DNA of 64,000 nt. Origin: Anthopleura xanthogrammica. Lineage: Eukaryota > Cnidaria > Anthozoa > Actiniaria > Actiniidae. The translations under genes and the position numbers were made by a program. Shown one piece after another: positions 45,601-56,791 of the stretch. Where the stretch lies: contig OZ025218.1 of assembly GCA_964019055.1 (NCBI GenBank), positions 1,703,691-1,767,690 on the forward strand. The letters are read 5' to 3'. The number at the start of each line of letters is the position of its first letter. Position 1 is the stretch's first letter. The notes under the pieces are model-generated. The model was not told where the DNA came from. It saw only the letters and a program-made list of their open reading frames with translations, and made no database searches.

Positions 45601-48600
45601 TTTCGAAAATAAACAGCATAAAATGGCATAAACTCTGTTAAAATCAGTAAAGGGCAGTAGTTGTGAAAATCAGGGTTCATACAGGTCTTGGAAAGCCTTG
45701 GAAAGTTTTGGAAATTGATAATGGATGTATCATATTGTACATGCCATTTTGTCAACAATGGATGTGTCAGATCCATGAATTTGGCTTTACTTTCGAGCTT
45801 TGTGTGGTTTTGGAAATTTGAGTCAAAGGGCTTTGGAAAGTTTTAGAAATTATTTTTTGAATATTCTCACAGGGGATCACGTACGAACCCTGGTAAATGA
45901 GCACAATAGACACTTATTGTTTGACTTTATTTAACTAAAATTTACTAACGAATTGAATACCACTGGTCATATGGAATTTTTATAGAAATAGGAAATTAAA
46001 AAACTAATTTTCTGATCCCTATTATTACTTGTGTGATTTCTCAATATTTGTTACTCGTGATTTAAAAAGTTTGTATTGTATATTGTTTTTTCTTTTCTTT
46101 TTTCTTTTACATCAATTTTATATTCTTAGTATACAGCCATTCCATCCACGTTGTCGAGATAAATAGACATTTGGACTATTCCAAATGGCACATGTTATAT
46201 TAAATATTCGTTTCTCGCACTAAATATGGTTTGTGCGCGTGGAATCCACAGCTTCTGAGCCAATTTAGATGAAGGATTGATGAATACTTAATAATTATGA
46301 CACGCAACATTTGGAATAGACAAAATGACTATTTATCTGGACAAAGTTGATGGGAATGGCTGTAGAAACTTTCATACTGTCTTTATTTTTCAACCTACTC
46401 TTTATCAAATATTTGTAACATGCACATAGATCTTAAAAATCTAATCATATAATTGCTTGATTGTATAAAGGTATTGATTTTCTTCCTCTATACTGCTGTG
46501 TTATTAGGTACATTGAAATCTTCAAGAGCTCTAAGTCGGACATAAGGTTTGTAACCAAACCAAAACCACTGATGTCGACAAGACCTGGTCCTTATGACAG
46601 AATGGGTGGCTTTGGGGGGCCACGATTTGGACGTGGAGACTATGAGAGAAGGTAAGTTGGATTATAGTTTTGCAGTATATCTCTTTATGGACACTTTTTA
46701 TATATCAGACAAGAATGCACAAGACTAAAAAAGTACCGTAGAGGGGGAGATAGGAAATGATGTATGTAGCAGTAGTGCACCTGTGCCCTGACTTAGAAAC
46801 AGCCAAGAGGTTGTTTCAGGGTTTGATCTGTGAGTTAGCCGTGCCCTGACTTAAAAACAGCCCAGAGGTATTTCAGGGTTCAATCTGTGAGTTAGCCATG
46901 CCCTGACTTAAAAACAGCCCAGAGGTTGTTTCAGGGTTCAATCTGTGAGTTAGCCATGCCCTGACTTAGATCAGCACAGAGGTTGTTTCATGGTTTGATA
47001 AAGATCAAAGATCTTTAGTTTATGGAATCATGTAGACATTAATTTTGTCCTTGTGTTATTTCCAGGTACAGAGGTGGTGGACGAGGAAATTATGGTCCAG
47101 TCTTTGGTGGTGGATACAACGGAGGCTTTAATAATGATTTCAACAGCTATGGTGGTGGCGGCAGAGGCCGTGGAGGGCGTGGTCGAGGTGGTTTTGGTAG
47201 AGGAGGTGGTGGTGGTGGGTTTGGATTTTCTGGTCAAAGTTCAACAGGCCACACTGTTTCAATGAGAGGGCTGCCATTTGCGGCAAAAGAAACAGACATA
47301 AAGCAGTTCTTTGCTCCTTTGAATCCTGCCGACATCAAGATCAGATGGGGTCCTGACGGACGATGCTCTGGGGAAGCAGAAGTGGACTTTGTCAGTCATT
47401 CAGACGCACAGGCGGCCATGTCTAAAGACAGGCAGTCAATGGGTAGGTCAACTTCTCATCTAAAAATTAAGCATGGGTGGCATAGCAGTGAAAGTGCTAG
47501 CTTCTCATCAATGTGACCTGGGTTTGACTTCCGCTGGGCTCGGTGTTGTATGTCAGTAGAGCAGGGTTCATGCTAATTCTTAAGCTCTTTCAAAACTCCT
47601 TGAATTTAATTTTAGATTTCAAGGGTACTTTAAAAGCTCTTGAGTTTTAGAATTTCTGCCGAAACTCCTTGAATTTATACTCTAATTGAGCATGGCTTAG
47701 CGAGTCGACTTTGTGCTTTCAAAGGATGTTCACTTTTTGCAACAAAATTTAGTTGACTTTGTGTGAGAACCTCCTCTAAACCATGGTAACTTGACTGATA
47801 ATACTCCTTGAAAAATTTGTTTTGAGTCCTTAAATACTCCTTGAATACTTTCAGTACAACACGGTATTAAAAGATAATCAAAGTAGAGGGTGGAAGTAAG
47901 TACTTATGTGTGGAATATTGTGTTGTCCTCAGGTCACAGATACATTGAACTCTTCCTGAACTCTGCTCCGGATGGTAATGCTGGTAGTGGATGGGCCCAA
48001 CCACCGAACCGAGGAAATGATAACCAACAAGCCGCAGCAGCAGCAGGAGGAGGAGGTGAGTGCTCAGTGTTATGCAATAGAATGATAAAGATATTTATTA
48101 CACCCATGACATCTTGGTTTTTGGCTGCCGTCGATCAACAATTTAATAGCTAGCTATTTAATATATCATATATTTAATATATCATATATTTCTTTCTATA
48201 TTTAACAAATAGAAAACGTTTGCCCTGTTTACATAGCCTCATATAAACACGAGGGAAGTTTGGGAGAAGTCGAGAGCTGTTGTGTAAAACTGAGCCACAG
48301 GCAAGGTTTACACAGAGCTCAAGACTTCTCCCAAACTTCCCTCGTGTTTATATGAGGCTATGTAAACACAGCATAACGTTTTCTATTTGTTTTATAAAAT
48401 ATTGAAATTTCCGTGTTTACAAAGCCTCATGTAAACATGGCTATCAGCCAATCAGAGCGCTCGTTGTATCAGAACTATTTTATAAAATTAATTATTTTAT
48501 TGCATTCTATTTAGCTATCAGATTTTTCTTTCTTCTCTTTATATATATTGTCAAATTGTAAATTAACTCTGAAAATCCCCATGGGGATGGATTCATAAAA

Positions 48601-49385
48601 TGTATTGTATTGTAGCTCAGAATGTTGCAAATTTGAACTTGTCCAGTCAAGTTGACTGTCAACTGATTGGCTGATATTTCAAGCCCTGGGGCAGCATGCT
48701 AGCAGCACACACCCATGTTTCCCAAAAACTATAATACTGAATATAATATTATTTTGATTTTTCTTTAGGAGGAAACTACAACAACACTAACATGGCAACG
48801 AACATGAATTATGGCAACGCAGCCGGTGGTGGAACCTTCAACAATAACACCAACTACACCAACTTCAGCAATACTACAAACAACCCTACGAACACAGCAG
48901 CTAACCAGGCCTATACTAACCAAGCCAATAGTGGGAACTTTGGAAATCAAGGGAACACGGGCAGCTTTGGAGCACAACAGACTATGGCTAATCAAGCACA
49001 GACCAATATCGCCAACCAGCCATTCAATCAGAATGCTACCACATATACAGCTACCCAAAATACTGGGAGTTTTGGGGGGCAAACCACTACTGGGTATGGA
49101 CAGTCTGGGTATACAAACTACGCCACCCCAAATACTGGGTATGCAACGCAACAGACTACTAACTATGCTGCCCAAGCGAATCCCCAGGTGCAAGCTACCA
49201 CGGCATATGCTCAGGTCCAACAGCAACCACAACAGCCACAGCAGCAGCAGCAGCCACAGCAGCAGCAGACTGGGTATACAGATGCTTATGCAACAACTGG
49301 TAGTGATTCCTTTTTCGGGAGCATGAACCAAATAAAACAGGATCCTACTAACCAAGGCAACACCATGGCGTATACTGGTTACTAA
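39615..49385 (+). CDS. HNRNPH: hnRNP H/F-type RNA-binding protein with three quasi-RRMs and a Q/N-rich tail
   Basis: Exons 39615-39719 (alternative donor after 39644), 40846-40933, 41409-41517, 42214-42401, 43653-43791, 46508-46651, 47066-47442, 47933-48055 and 48769-49385 join in frame to about 629 aa (604 with the short exon 1). qRRM1 starts [11 protein letters not shown], qRRM2 [15 protein letters not shown] and qRRM3 [12 protein letters not shown]; the three are followed respectively by KRYIEVF, HRYIEIF and HRYIELF, the hnRNP H/F signature. RPGPYDR and a long RGG/GGY-rich linker lie between qRRM2 and qRRM3. The last ~205 residues are rich in Q, N, T, G and Y, including a Q/P run (~49210-49270), unlike the GY-rich tail of vertebrate hnRNP H. 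Family role: nuclear binding of G-tract RNA and control of alternative splicing and polyadenylation. Introns 3, 5, 6 and 8 are rich in repeats and hairpins. Confidence 0.95.
40575..40704. mobile_element. Foldback sequence in hnRNP H intron 1
   Basis: TCCCACACCATAGAAAATAC and its reverse complement GTATTTTCTATGGTGTGGGA bound a 130-bp segment. The 20-base arms are perfect. Confidence 0.8.
41573..41625. repeat. Single unit of the ~57-bp repeat
   Basis: One copy (AACCCTAAAACAACCTCTGGG through ACTCGCAGATC) in hnRNP H intron 3, separated by 165 bp from the main array at 41790. Confidence 0.75.
41790..42165 (-). repeat. SINE (family S1) with ~57-bp tandem tail, fullest copy
   Basis: Four tandem units (anchors at 41812, 41869, 41926; period 57) run into AAATTGGAATTTAGCATG, a body with GGAAAACCTGGAGAACCCGAG, then CTAACAAACTCTACTCA and a B-box region (CCAGGAATTGAACCCAAGACC on +). 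Read on the minus strand the order is tRNA-like head, body, tandem tail. It lies in hnRNP H intron 3. Confidence 0.8.
43220..43500. repeat. Interspersed repeat, filled-site copy
   Basis: Second copy of the repeat at 24885-25095, interrupted at 43351-43458 by a 108-bp hAT-like element. It lies in hnRNP H intron 4. Confidence 0.7.
43351..43458. mobile_element. 108-bp hAT-like MITE inserted in another repeat
   Basis: Termini CAGGGCTAGACACTAA and TTAGTGTCGAGTCCTG are imperfect reverse complements. The homologous sequence at ~25050 lacks it (ACACATGGGTCCCAGG), which defines the insertion precisely. Flanks ACACATG and GAAATG look like a diverged target duplication. Confidence 0.75.
43924..44178. 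mobile_element. 255-bp foldback MITE with ~70-bp arms
   Basis: AGCTCTTTTCATATTT at the left pairs with AAATATGAAAAGTGCT at the right; CTGGCATTTTGGCTTC pairs with GAAGCCAATATGCCAG further in. It begins about 130 bp after the donor of hnRNP H intron 5. Confidence 0.8.
44490..44880. repeat. GATGAT minisatellite in hnRNP H intron 5
   Basis: About 390 bp of irregular units such as ATGATGATGGTGAGGATGAT and ATACATGACGATGATGG. The minus strand is open in all three frames as His/Ser/Ile-rich peptides, an artefact. Confidence 0.9.
44940..45065 (-). repeat. SINE (family S2-like) fragment
   Basis: TCCGACTGAAATTTAGAAGTTG, CCGGGAATCGAATCTGG (B-box on the minus strand) and TCACCTGTGCTTCCCT resemble the S2 SINE at 23310-23515, with more divergence. 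Confidence 0.5.
45451..45490. mobile_element. Perfect 40-bp palindrome flanked by GACTAAC direct repeats
   Basis: CCACAGGGAGCCCAATTTA, two bases, then its exact reverse complement. Taking CACAGGG...CCCTGTG as a 38-bp element, GACTAAC lies immediately on both sides, as expected of a 7-bp target duplication around a minimal foldback transposon. Confidence 0.8.
45671..45892. mobile_element. hAT-like non-autonomous element, CAGGGTTC termini, copy 1
   Basis: It begins CAGGGTTCATACAGG and ends CGTACGAACCCTG. Interior repeats of TTGGAAAGTTTTGGAAAT and a shared GATCCATGAATTTGGCTTTA match 56792-57095. Confidence 0.7.
46132..46364. mobile_element. 233-bp foldback MITE with ~55-bp arms
   Basis: TACAGCCATTCCATCCACGT at the left pairs with AAAGTTGATGGGAATGGCTGTA at the right; AGATAAATAG and CTATTTATCT continue the arms to TATTCCAAATG. 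It ends 143 bp before hnRNP H exon 6. Confidence 0.85.
46785..47005 (+). repeat. ~57-bp tandem array, inverted orientation
   Basis: Four units carrying GTTTCAGGGTTCAATCTGTG and AGTTAGCCATGCCCTGACTT, the reverse complement of the arrays elsewhere. It lies in hnRNP H intron 6, ending about 60 bp before exon 7. Confidence 0.85.
47471..47560 (+). repeat. tRNA-derived SINE (family S2) head
   Basis: GGGTGGCATAGCAGTGAAAG (A-box region) and GACCTGGGTTTGACTTCC (B-box region), in hnRNP H intron 7, 30 bp after the donor. Confidence 0.7.
48204..48395. mobile_element. ~190-bp foldback MITE in hnRNP H intron 8
   Basis: Arms start AACAAATAGAAAACGTT and continue through GTTTACATAGCCTCATATAA and ACACGAGGGAAGTTTGGGAG; the right arm is the near-exact reverse complement over about 80 bases. 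It would form a very stable stem in the pre-mRNA. Confidence 0.9.
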
Positions 49386-49888
49386 TGGCAACCGCTATGT
49401 TTATTAGAGACATTGATTGTTAGAAACTAGAGCTCATGAAAAAAGGAGTTCATTTGGCGAAAATCTTGTATTCAAATAGTGCTAATGAAACAGTGACACT
49501 TGAAGAACCTATCTCTATGACTCGGCAAGATGTATCCATGTGCTGAGAGTCACAATCGAGTGTAGAGCGAATTTCGTACGAGTGGGAAATGATACACAAC
49601 AAATCTGTACTTTAGTCGTACGTTTCTTACTGTAACCATAATTATGCGTTGTGATTAGAGGAATTTATTTGGAGACAATGGTAAGCCATTTCAATGCTAG
49701 GCTAAGCGTTGTTTCTCGATTTTATTTCTTCGCAAGAATTTTGGAAATGGAACGTTTTTGTTAAACATTGTTTAGGATATTTTGTTTTGTAAGCGGAGGT
49801 GCTAACATTTTTAATTAAACGATGCATAATACTAAAGATGGTATGTCCTAATTCTTAAAGGAATAGAAAAACAACTATAAATTTGTGT

Positions 49889-50079
49889 CAATGTTGCGCG
49901 ACAAGTTGCATACCCTGGTTCCAGAGGCGCTTTAATATGGCGAGTCGAAGGCGAGAGAGAAGCGCCTCTCGTGGAATCCGTTAAGAATCGCACTTCCATG
50001 TTAGGCGCCAGGTTCGCCTTTGTCTCGCCATATTAAAGCGGCTCTGGGACCAGGGTATGCAAGTTGTCGCGCAACATTG
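49889..50079. mobile_element. 191-bp foldback MITE downstream of hnRNP H
   Basis: CAATGTTGCGCGACAAGTTG at the left pairs with CAAGTTGTCGCGCAACATTG at the right. CATACCCTGGTTCCAGAG and TTTAATATGGCGAG continue the arms, about 60 bp each. Confidence 0.85.
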
Positions 50080-51422
50080 TTGCTTTGCAAGTTACAGCGT
50101 GAATGTTGCTTGTATGACCACCCAGTGCAACAACAAAATTTTGTTGCGCGACTTTGTTGCAGAAGTAGAAGCTATTTCTACTCGCTGCAACAATGTGAAA
50201 CGGTTAAGAAAATCTAGGGAGAAACTTGCGTCCGATAGGAATAAATGTCGAAAAAAAACTGTTAGGAGCCATATCAAAGCCGTGACGATGTTGCTTATAC
50301 AAATTTGATTAATAATACTTGTTTGATGTACGTGTTCTCAGACCCTCCACTCGAGCTATGCCTTGACCATGAAAGTATTCTAGGGAGTTGCAAGTGACCC
50401 GAGTAACCTATGATTCCATAGTCTATTTTGAGCTTGCCTTATGTAAATGAAGTGACATTGTTCAACTCTTTTAAAGTAGCTCAAGATTGTCCTCTGCACT
50501 GCGGCGCTCTGCCTCAAGGGCGTCTCAATAAATAATGATTTAACATGTACGACTTGAACTTTGGAATCTATCGTCAAAATAAAAGTTATGTGAAACGCAC
50601 TGTAAAAGTATATATATGCTGTTTTGCATGATCTCTTCCCTCCGAAAAAGCTAGTGAAGTAGTACCCCAATACATGCATTAAGAATACACTTTAACAACA
50701 AGAAGAATATCATTTTGAAATGGTTGGAAGTGGAATATTAGGTATTAAGGTAGTGTATATGGGTTGTGCTGATGAGAAAAATAACAACCAACCAGAGGAG
50801 AATGCTTGAAGGCCATTACTCCATAACTGGGAAACCGTTATGTCATTACAACTGTGGCACAAGTCACGCGATCAGATTCACGTACTTAGATCGGAATTTC
50901 TGCGGGAGTTCTAGTACTAGAGGGTATACAAAAATGGATAACATTGGTACGAAGATGTCCAGCACGAAGGCTTGTTGATCACGCGTTATCCATAACGGGT
51001 ATCTGATTCCTACCCAATCACGCGAACACCATGTCGCGATCATTCGAATATTTATTACATTATTGTTATAATCCTCAATTTTTTATTTAGTTCATAATCC
51101 CTAATAAAGAAAGATTAATCAAGTCATATACCTGGTCATATCCGGTCTATCTATCCATGTTTTCCGCGAAGGCCAACCCGTAAAACTTGTGATCAAAGTG
51201 AGTCCAGGTTGGGGCAAGCTACACCCTTAAAATCACCATGGTAACATCTTAGATATGCGTGCGCACTTACAGTCTTGATTCAGGCCGAGAAAATATCTCA
51301 AAAAATTATTCTAATATTCAGTGTGAATTATTAAGATATAATTATTTTTGGACTCCAGTTCCTCTTTTATCGAGAATAACGCAACAGATTTCCGTGTAGT
51401 CAACAAAAGGGTCAACAGGAAA

Positions 51423-51519
51423 TGACGTCAAGTACAGGAATGCTAAATATGAGGTAATGACGTAATCTCAATATAAAAGATGGAAGCGAGGCTATATAGC
51501 CGTGTGGCCGCCATCTTGG
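51423..51519 (+). promoter_or_regulatory. MOB1 core promoter motifs: two CRE-type sites, TATA-like, YY1
   Basis: TGACGTCA at 51423-51430, TGACGTAA at 51458-51465, CTATATAG near 51492, and GCCGCCATCTTGG at 51507-51519, which is the canonical core-promoter YY1 motif. The start codon follows at 51601. Motif matches only. Confidence 0.5.
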
Positions 51520-51600
51520 ATTCTAGTGAAGATCCCTTGAAGTCAATAAGCTCGAAAATCTTGGCTGTTTAGTGGATTTATTTAGAGCTTTGATGCAAAA

Positions 51601-53819
51601 ATGAGCTTCCTTTTGTAAGTATAACATTCATTTTATCATATTTCTTACTCTGGGTACTTAGAAATTAAGTTTTCGATGTATTTTTGTTGTTGTTTTTGAG
51701 CGAGTTGGTTCCTCTCTTAGACGCGTCAATCCATCCATCCAACATAAGTTTGTTTATCTGATTCAACTCGAACGCCTAACATTCAACAACACAGGTAGTT
51801 TATTAAGCTTTTTTGTTCACAGTGGAAGCCGTTCTACTAAGACTTTTAAACCAAAGAAGAATATCCCTGAAGGGACGCATCAGTATGACTTGATGAGGCA
51901 TGCAGCGGCCACACTTGGAAGTGGCAATCTACGACTCGCTGTAATGTTACCCGAAGGAGAAGACTTAAATGAATGGGTCGCTGTGAATAGTAAGAACTCT
52001 TCCTCCTTTACCAGCACTAGGAAATCGAGCTTTAAATTCCAACCACAAGACTTAAAATATCTCAATTTAATAATCGGGATTATTTCGAACGTTTAATCAC
52101 AACAGAATACATTTCACATGTTTGTTGCACAATTAGAACGTTTTGTTTCAATTATGCGATAAATTGACTAATTCTTTCCAATCATTTTGATTCCAGCGGT
52201 GGATTTCTTCAACCAGATAAACATGTTATATGGAACGATAACAGAATTCTGTACACTTGAAAGTTGCCCGGTGATGTCTGCAGGCCCAAAGTAAGTCATA
52301 TATCTATCAACATTATAATATATATATCCGTGTTTTTTAGGTATTTTCTTGTACGGGCATATCGCCAATACCACAGTTTGTATCCAGACACTTCGATTCA
52401 TCCCACACATGGATTCTGGCACCTTAAACTTGTATAGAAACCTTGTTTCTTCACCTCGAATGTGTCTGAAAAGATTTGAGACGGATTTAAAATTTTTTTA
52501 TCGAAAGTGAAAGGAAAGCCTCTTTATCACTTTCATTTCGTACGTAATAGAATTTGGGACATTTTTGTCAAAGGAATATGCTTGAAAAAACGTTCGGGAT
52601 GTATTAAAATTTGTTTTGTCTGGGAATGTAATGGGAAAAATTCCCCGAGGATTTGTTTAGGTTCGGTATTGCCCTTAGGAATAAAAGTTATGAGATGCCT
52701 TTCTCTTAATGTGAAGTGGTACTCTTGGCTTCAACACATGCAGAGTGCTTCAGAAACATTATATGTGAACTTTTTGTCCTTGACTGAGAATTCTATTTCA
52801 CTTTTGCAAAAAAAAAAAAAATTAATAAAGAAAATGCAAGCTGTTGTTATACTTAGACTTTCAGCAAATAACTGTTCTTTGATGCAAGGAGTAACGAGAG
52901 GTTCCCTTTGCAAATGCTGATTTTATATCCTTTGTTATTATTGCAGATATGAATATCATTGGGCAGATGGACAGACCATTAAAAAGCCAATAAAATGCTC
53001 GGCACCAAAGTATATTGACTATCTGATGACCTGGGTGCAAGATCAGCTGGATGACGAGACCCTCTTTCCTTCTAAAATAGGTACACAAATTTATGAGCTT
53101 TATTTCATCTCAAATCTTTAAAGTAGTATTTTAACATAATAACTAACATATTCAAGAAAATATAGATAAATAGAATTATCTTCCTGCTGTGTTAGCACTA
53201 TCTGGTTTTGAGACCTTCCTTTGTTCTTTTCCTTCCTTTCCTTCCTTCTTTCCTTCCTTTCTCCCTTCTCAGGGCTTTCAGAATGTTTTGGACTTAGGTG
53301 GTCATAAGTCTGAAGTAGGAGGCTGTTACCCGATATTTTTTTAATAGACCTGATAATTTTTTACAGAAAAAGAAAAAGTAGCTGCCGTTTAACATTGAAG
53401 CAACCGACGGAGCTCTGCCTGTGGCCGGCTTAATCTGAAAGCCCAGCCTTCTCTAATTCCCTTCATGGTTCCCTATAACTTTTTACATGAAGCATGAATT
53501 GCTGATTTATTTTGCTGTAAAATATAATTTAAGATTTAAATTTATTAATTTTTTTTGTTTGTACTCAGGTGTACCATTCCCAAAAAACTTTCTGACCATC
53601 GCCAAGACAATTCTTAAACGTTTGTTTAGAGTTTACGCTCACATCTACCATCAACACTTCAAACATGTGGTGAGTCTTGGAGAAGAAGCGCATCTAAACA
53701 CATCTTTCAAACATTTCATATTCTTCGTCCAAGAATTCAGCCTCATTGATAAACGTGAGTTGGCACCTTTACAAGAACTTATCGACAGACTAGCAAACAA
53801 GGACAAAGATAGATTATAA
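51601..53819 (+). CDS. MOB1A: MOB1 kinase activator (Hippo pathway), five coding exons
   Basis: Exons 51601-51614, 51823-51989, 52197-52290, 52947-53080 and 53569-53819 join in frame to 219 aa, against 216 in vertebrate MOB1. The first exon codes only MSFL plus two bases of the next codon. The protein is highly conserved from [10 protein letters not shown] through [20 protein letters not shown] to [16 protein letters not shown]. Zinc-ligand positions are present: two Cys in FCTLESCP and two His in HIYHQHF. Known role: adaptor that binds and activates NDR/LATS kinases downstream of MST/Hippo, controlling growth and cell division; cytosolic and cortical. The tail ends NKDKDRL. Intron 4 has a TTCC microsatellite. 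The next gene is convergent, 4.5 kb away. Confidence 0.97.
53215..53275. repeat. TTCC microsatellite in MOB1 intron 4
   Basis: Short run of TTCC/TTTCC units. Confidence 0.85.
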
Positions 53820-55176
53820 GAAATGGTTTTACAGACTGAAGCGGGCTCTGAAAAAATAGTTTGACCAACTGTGATGAACTCATTAATTCTCCTTACTTGA
53901 AAAGATAAAAACAAGTGATATTTTTGGGAGAATTTAGGTTTTGGTCACAGTTTTGTTTAGCCCTTATTCCACCGAAGGCTATTCATGTAAAATTATGTTG
54001 AATTTTATACAGAAAACTGAACTTTTGTAGAAAAATAATACAGATCAATTTATTATCTTCAAATTATTGCCTTCCTCTTATATGGTGTGATAAATGCTGC
54101 CATTTATGAGTTTTAATCTGATATAGGTATGGTATGTACAAGATTAGACTCTTTGTGAATAGAGGTAGTTTTGTCAGTTCATGCTAATATCATTTTAATC
54201 ACTAGTTTTTAATGTTAACGTTGTACATGTATATAACATACTGGTCAGTATGTCGCTCTAGTTTTGTTGTTTCTAGGGTAGTAGCGACATGGTATGTATA
54301 TATATTATAGATATTATAGATATGTTGATGCATTTTACTTCAGTTGTAATGTTGGCCCATTTAAACCAAACGTTATACATTCTTTACACCTATTTTCATA
54401 ATTACGTGACCAAGACAGCCCAAGACGCCTGGGTTTTTGGCTGCCGTCAATCAGAAATTTACTAGCTCAGAAAATTTGATTGACAGAAGCCAAAAGCCTA
54501 GAGGACTTGAATTATAGCTAGTTATCTTTGTTTGTTATTATAAAAAAATGGGTCTAATATTTCTTTTCTCCAAGCATTGCTCAAAAAAATTTGAAATGTA
54601 GTCTCAACACGCATGATTTAAATAAGAACATTATGACAAAGTAAATGAGTCATTTTTGGTGTTAAGTTATCCATGTTGGTAATCTGTTCCATCTGTGTTA
54701 TTTGTCATGAACAATTTTACCCAATATAAAATATTTTTAACTTGTCAAACCGTAGTCTATCATTAATAATACTGTATGTCGCAACTTTTCTCTCATCATT
54801 ACATATAGCAACGAAATACTTGGAGTAGGATTGCCCCACAACACTATGACGTCTTATCAAAACTGTTGTTATAACGCTAAGGATCATGGTTGTCAGAAGG
54901 GACAAAAAAGCAGCAAAACAAATAAGATAACAATAATGAACGGTTAATGATCATGACGTAGTGAAAAGTTAGAAAGGTTAAATATTCCAAATTTCTATTA
55001 TTCTTGCTCATGTAAACAAGCTGTGACGTCATAGTGTTATAGAGCAATCAAAAACACTCTTGTGTTTCTAAATAATTTTCAAAAAACTTCATTTTATTCA
55101 GTAATATTCTGACCATATTTTCTGGCCTTAATGAAAGTTATCACAAGGTTTTGCTTTTCTTATTTGATTAGACATA

Positions 55177-55297
55177 TACCATATTTACTCGATTAAGTGC
55201 TGCAGCACTGTTTAAATTTTTAGGGTTCTGTTTGCAGTATTTTGCTCTCATATGCGGCGCTTAATCGAGGGCAGCGCTTAAACGAGTAAATACGGTA
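55177..55297. mobile_element. 121-bp MITE with TACCRTATTTACTCG termini
   Basis: TACCATATTTACTCGATTAA at the left pairs with the reverse complement of TTAAACGAGTAAATACGGTA at the right. GTGCTGCAGCACT near the left arm is itself palindromic. Confidence 0.8.
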
Positions 55298-56318
55298 GTT
55301 ATATTAGGGTATGTTCTCTTAAAATTAATTATTCTTGTAAATATTAATCTATAATACATAGTTTTGTAAATGTTTAGGAGCTTATATTAATGCAATAATG
55401 ATTAAGAACTGGTTGTCAGGAACAAAATTAATCTGATATTGTACGAGCTGAAATAAGAGTGAAATCACTAAACCCCTAATACACTTTAGTAAATCCTCAT
55501 TTCATTGTTTCTTTCGTGCCTATTTGACTAATATATATATTACACTTTAACAAGCAATTTTTATTTCATGGGTTTAGTGTTTTCACTCCAGACTTTTCAA
55601 ACTTTACACCTACTTTCAACTTAGGGCTCAAAATATAGAAAAAAACAAAAACAGGAAGACTTTGTTGTGGAGAGAATACTAAAGGAGATGAGTGAACAAC
55701 AACTTGGTAAAATTTTAGTTGCCATTCAATTTTCTATTTGATACTTCAAAATTATTTTTGCCTGTCGTTAATAATATTATTTTGACCTGCATTTTGCAGT
55801 GCAGATGTACATTCAGTAAAAGTATGCGATTACATTAATGTGGTCATAGTATAAAAGACCCTTTTCAAATATGGCGACGATTACGTCAAAGGATAGATCC
55901 CGAGATGTCCCAGATGTTGTGGGTGAAACCTTTGTCGGAGTTTGTGTAGACTTACACATATTTGTGTTTTCTTCATGTGAATTGCTGTTTTTAATTGATA
56001 AAAAGGTTCTCCAATTTACCATCAACCATGTAACTAGATTAGATGGCCAATCCTTGTTTGACGTCATCTGCCTTACTCGAAAAGAGTCTATTGTGTGTGG
56101 TGCTGTATTAATCAGATTTCAGTTTGTTTCTGGCAGCCAGTGCTTTGATCAAAGTCATTACAAGTATTGATTCTAGTTTTTTCTATTTTGATATACACAA
56201 ACCTTGTAAAATAGTCAAGTGATTAGACAACACATCTAGTTCTATCAAGTTCTTCCAATGAAATCAATAAACAGTTAACAAATGACACGTAACATCAGTG
56301 CTAGCATTATCGTAGGAA

Positions 56319-56420
56319 AGCATGGGTGACGTAGAAGTGAGAGCACTCCCCTCTCATCGATGTGACCTGGGTTCCATTCCCAATCCCAGATTTGGTGTCA
56401 AATGTGAGCCTCCCCCCCCC
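56319..56420 (+). repeat. tRNA-derived SINE (family S2) head
   Basis: GCATGGGTGACGTAGAAGTG and GAGAGCACTC, then TGTGACCTGGGTTCCATTCCC (B-box region). Same layout as 47471-47560. Confidence 0.65.
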
Positions 56421-56791
56421 CTCCTTTCCTCCATGATAGCTGTTATTACAGATGCATGCAAATGAGACAACAAGTATTGTGAGCCTCACTTGTATGATTC
56501 TTGAAACAAAAGAATATCTGATTTGCAAATGGTTGCATACATTCATAATAGCTAATATTTCAGCTGTACTGTATAAACTATAGACCCCTTGCACGTGACG
56601 TCAGAGCAGCTCAATTTGGAGGCTTTTGCAAGTACATCTGCGAATACATGTGCATTGGTAACACTGAAATTTTTAGATTGTTAATAATAATTGTGGGCAT
56701 TTTTACCTGTAGTTCCCCACCCCCCTCCCCTAATATGTTTGACCTTGCTATGGCTGCATGTATCAAAGTCAGCCCACTAACCATCATCCAT

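Larger units (their letters stand above)
49386..51600. other. hnRNP H 3' UTR and MOB1 upstream region
   Basis: ATTAAA at 49814-49819 is the nearest polyadenylation candidate for hnRNP H; AATAAA occurs at 50527-50532. A strong 191-bp inverted repeat lies at 49889-50079, followed by a second TTGTTGCGCGAC-type segment (50081-50200). MOB1 promoter motifs occupy 51423-51519. No other gene seen. Confidence 0.6.

Noticed and set aside
48765..49391. 208-codon frame on the minus strand
   Set aside because: Lies exactly opposite the Q/N-rich last exon of hnRNP H; openness follows from repeated codons and the plus-strand exon has clear splice and homology support.
55871..56170. 99-codon + strand frame starting MATITSKD
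   Set aside because: No recognisable domain, no splice or promoter support; sits in repeat-rich intergenic DNA.
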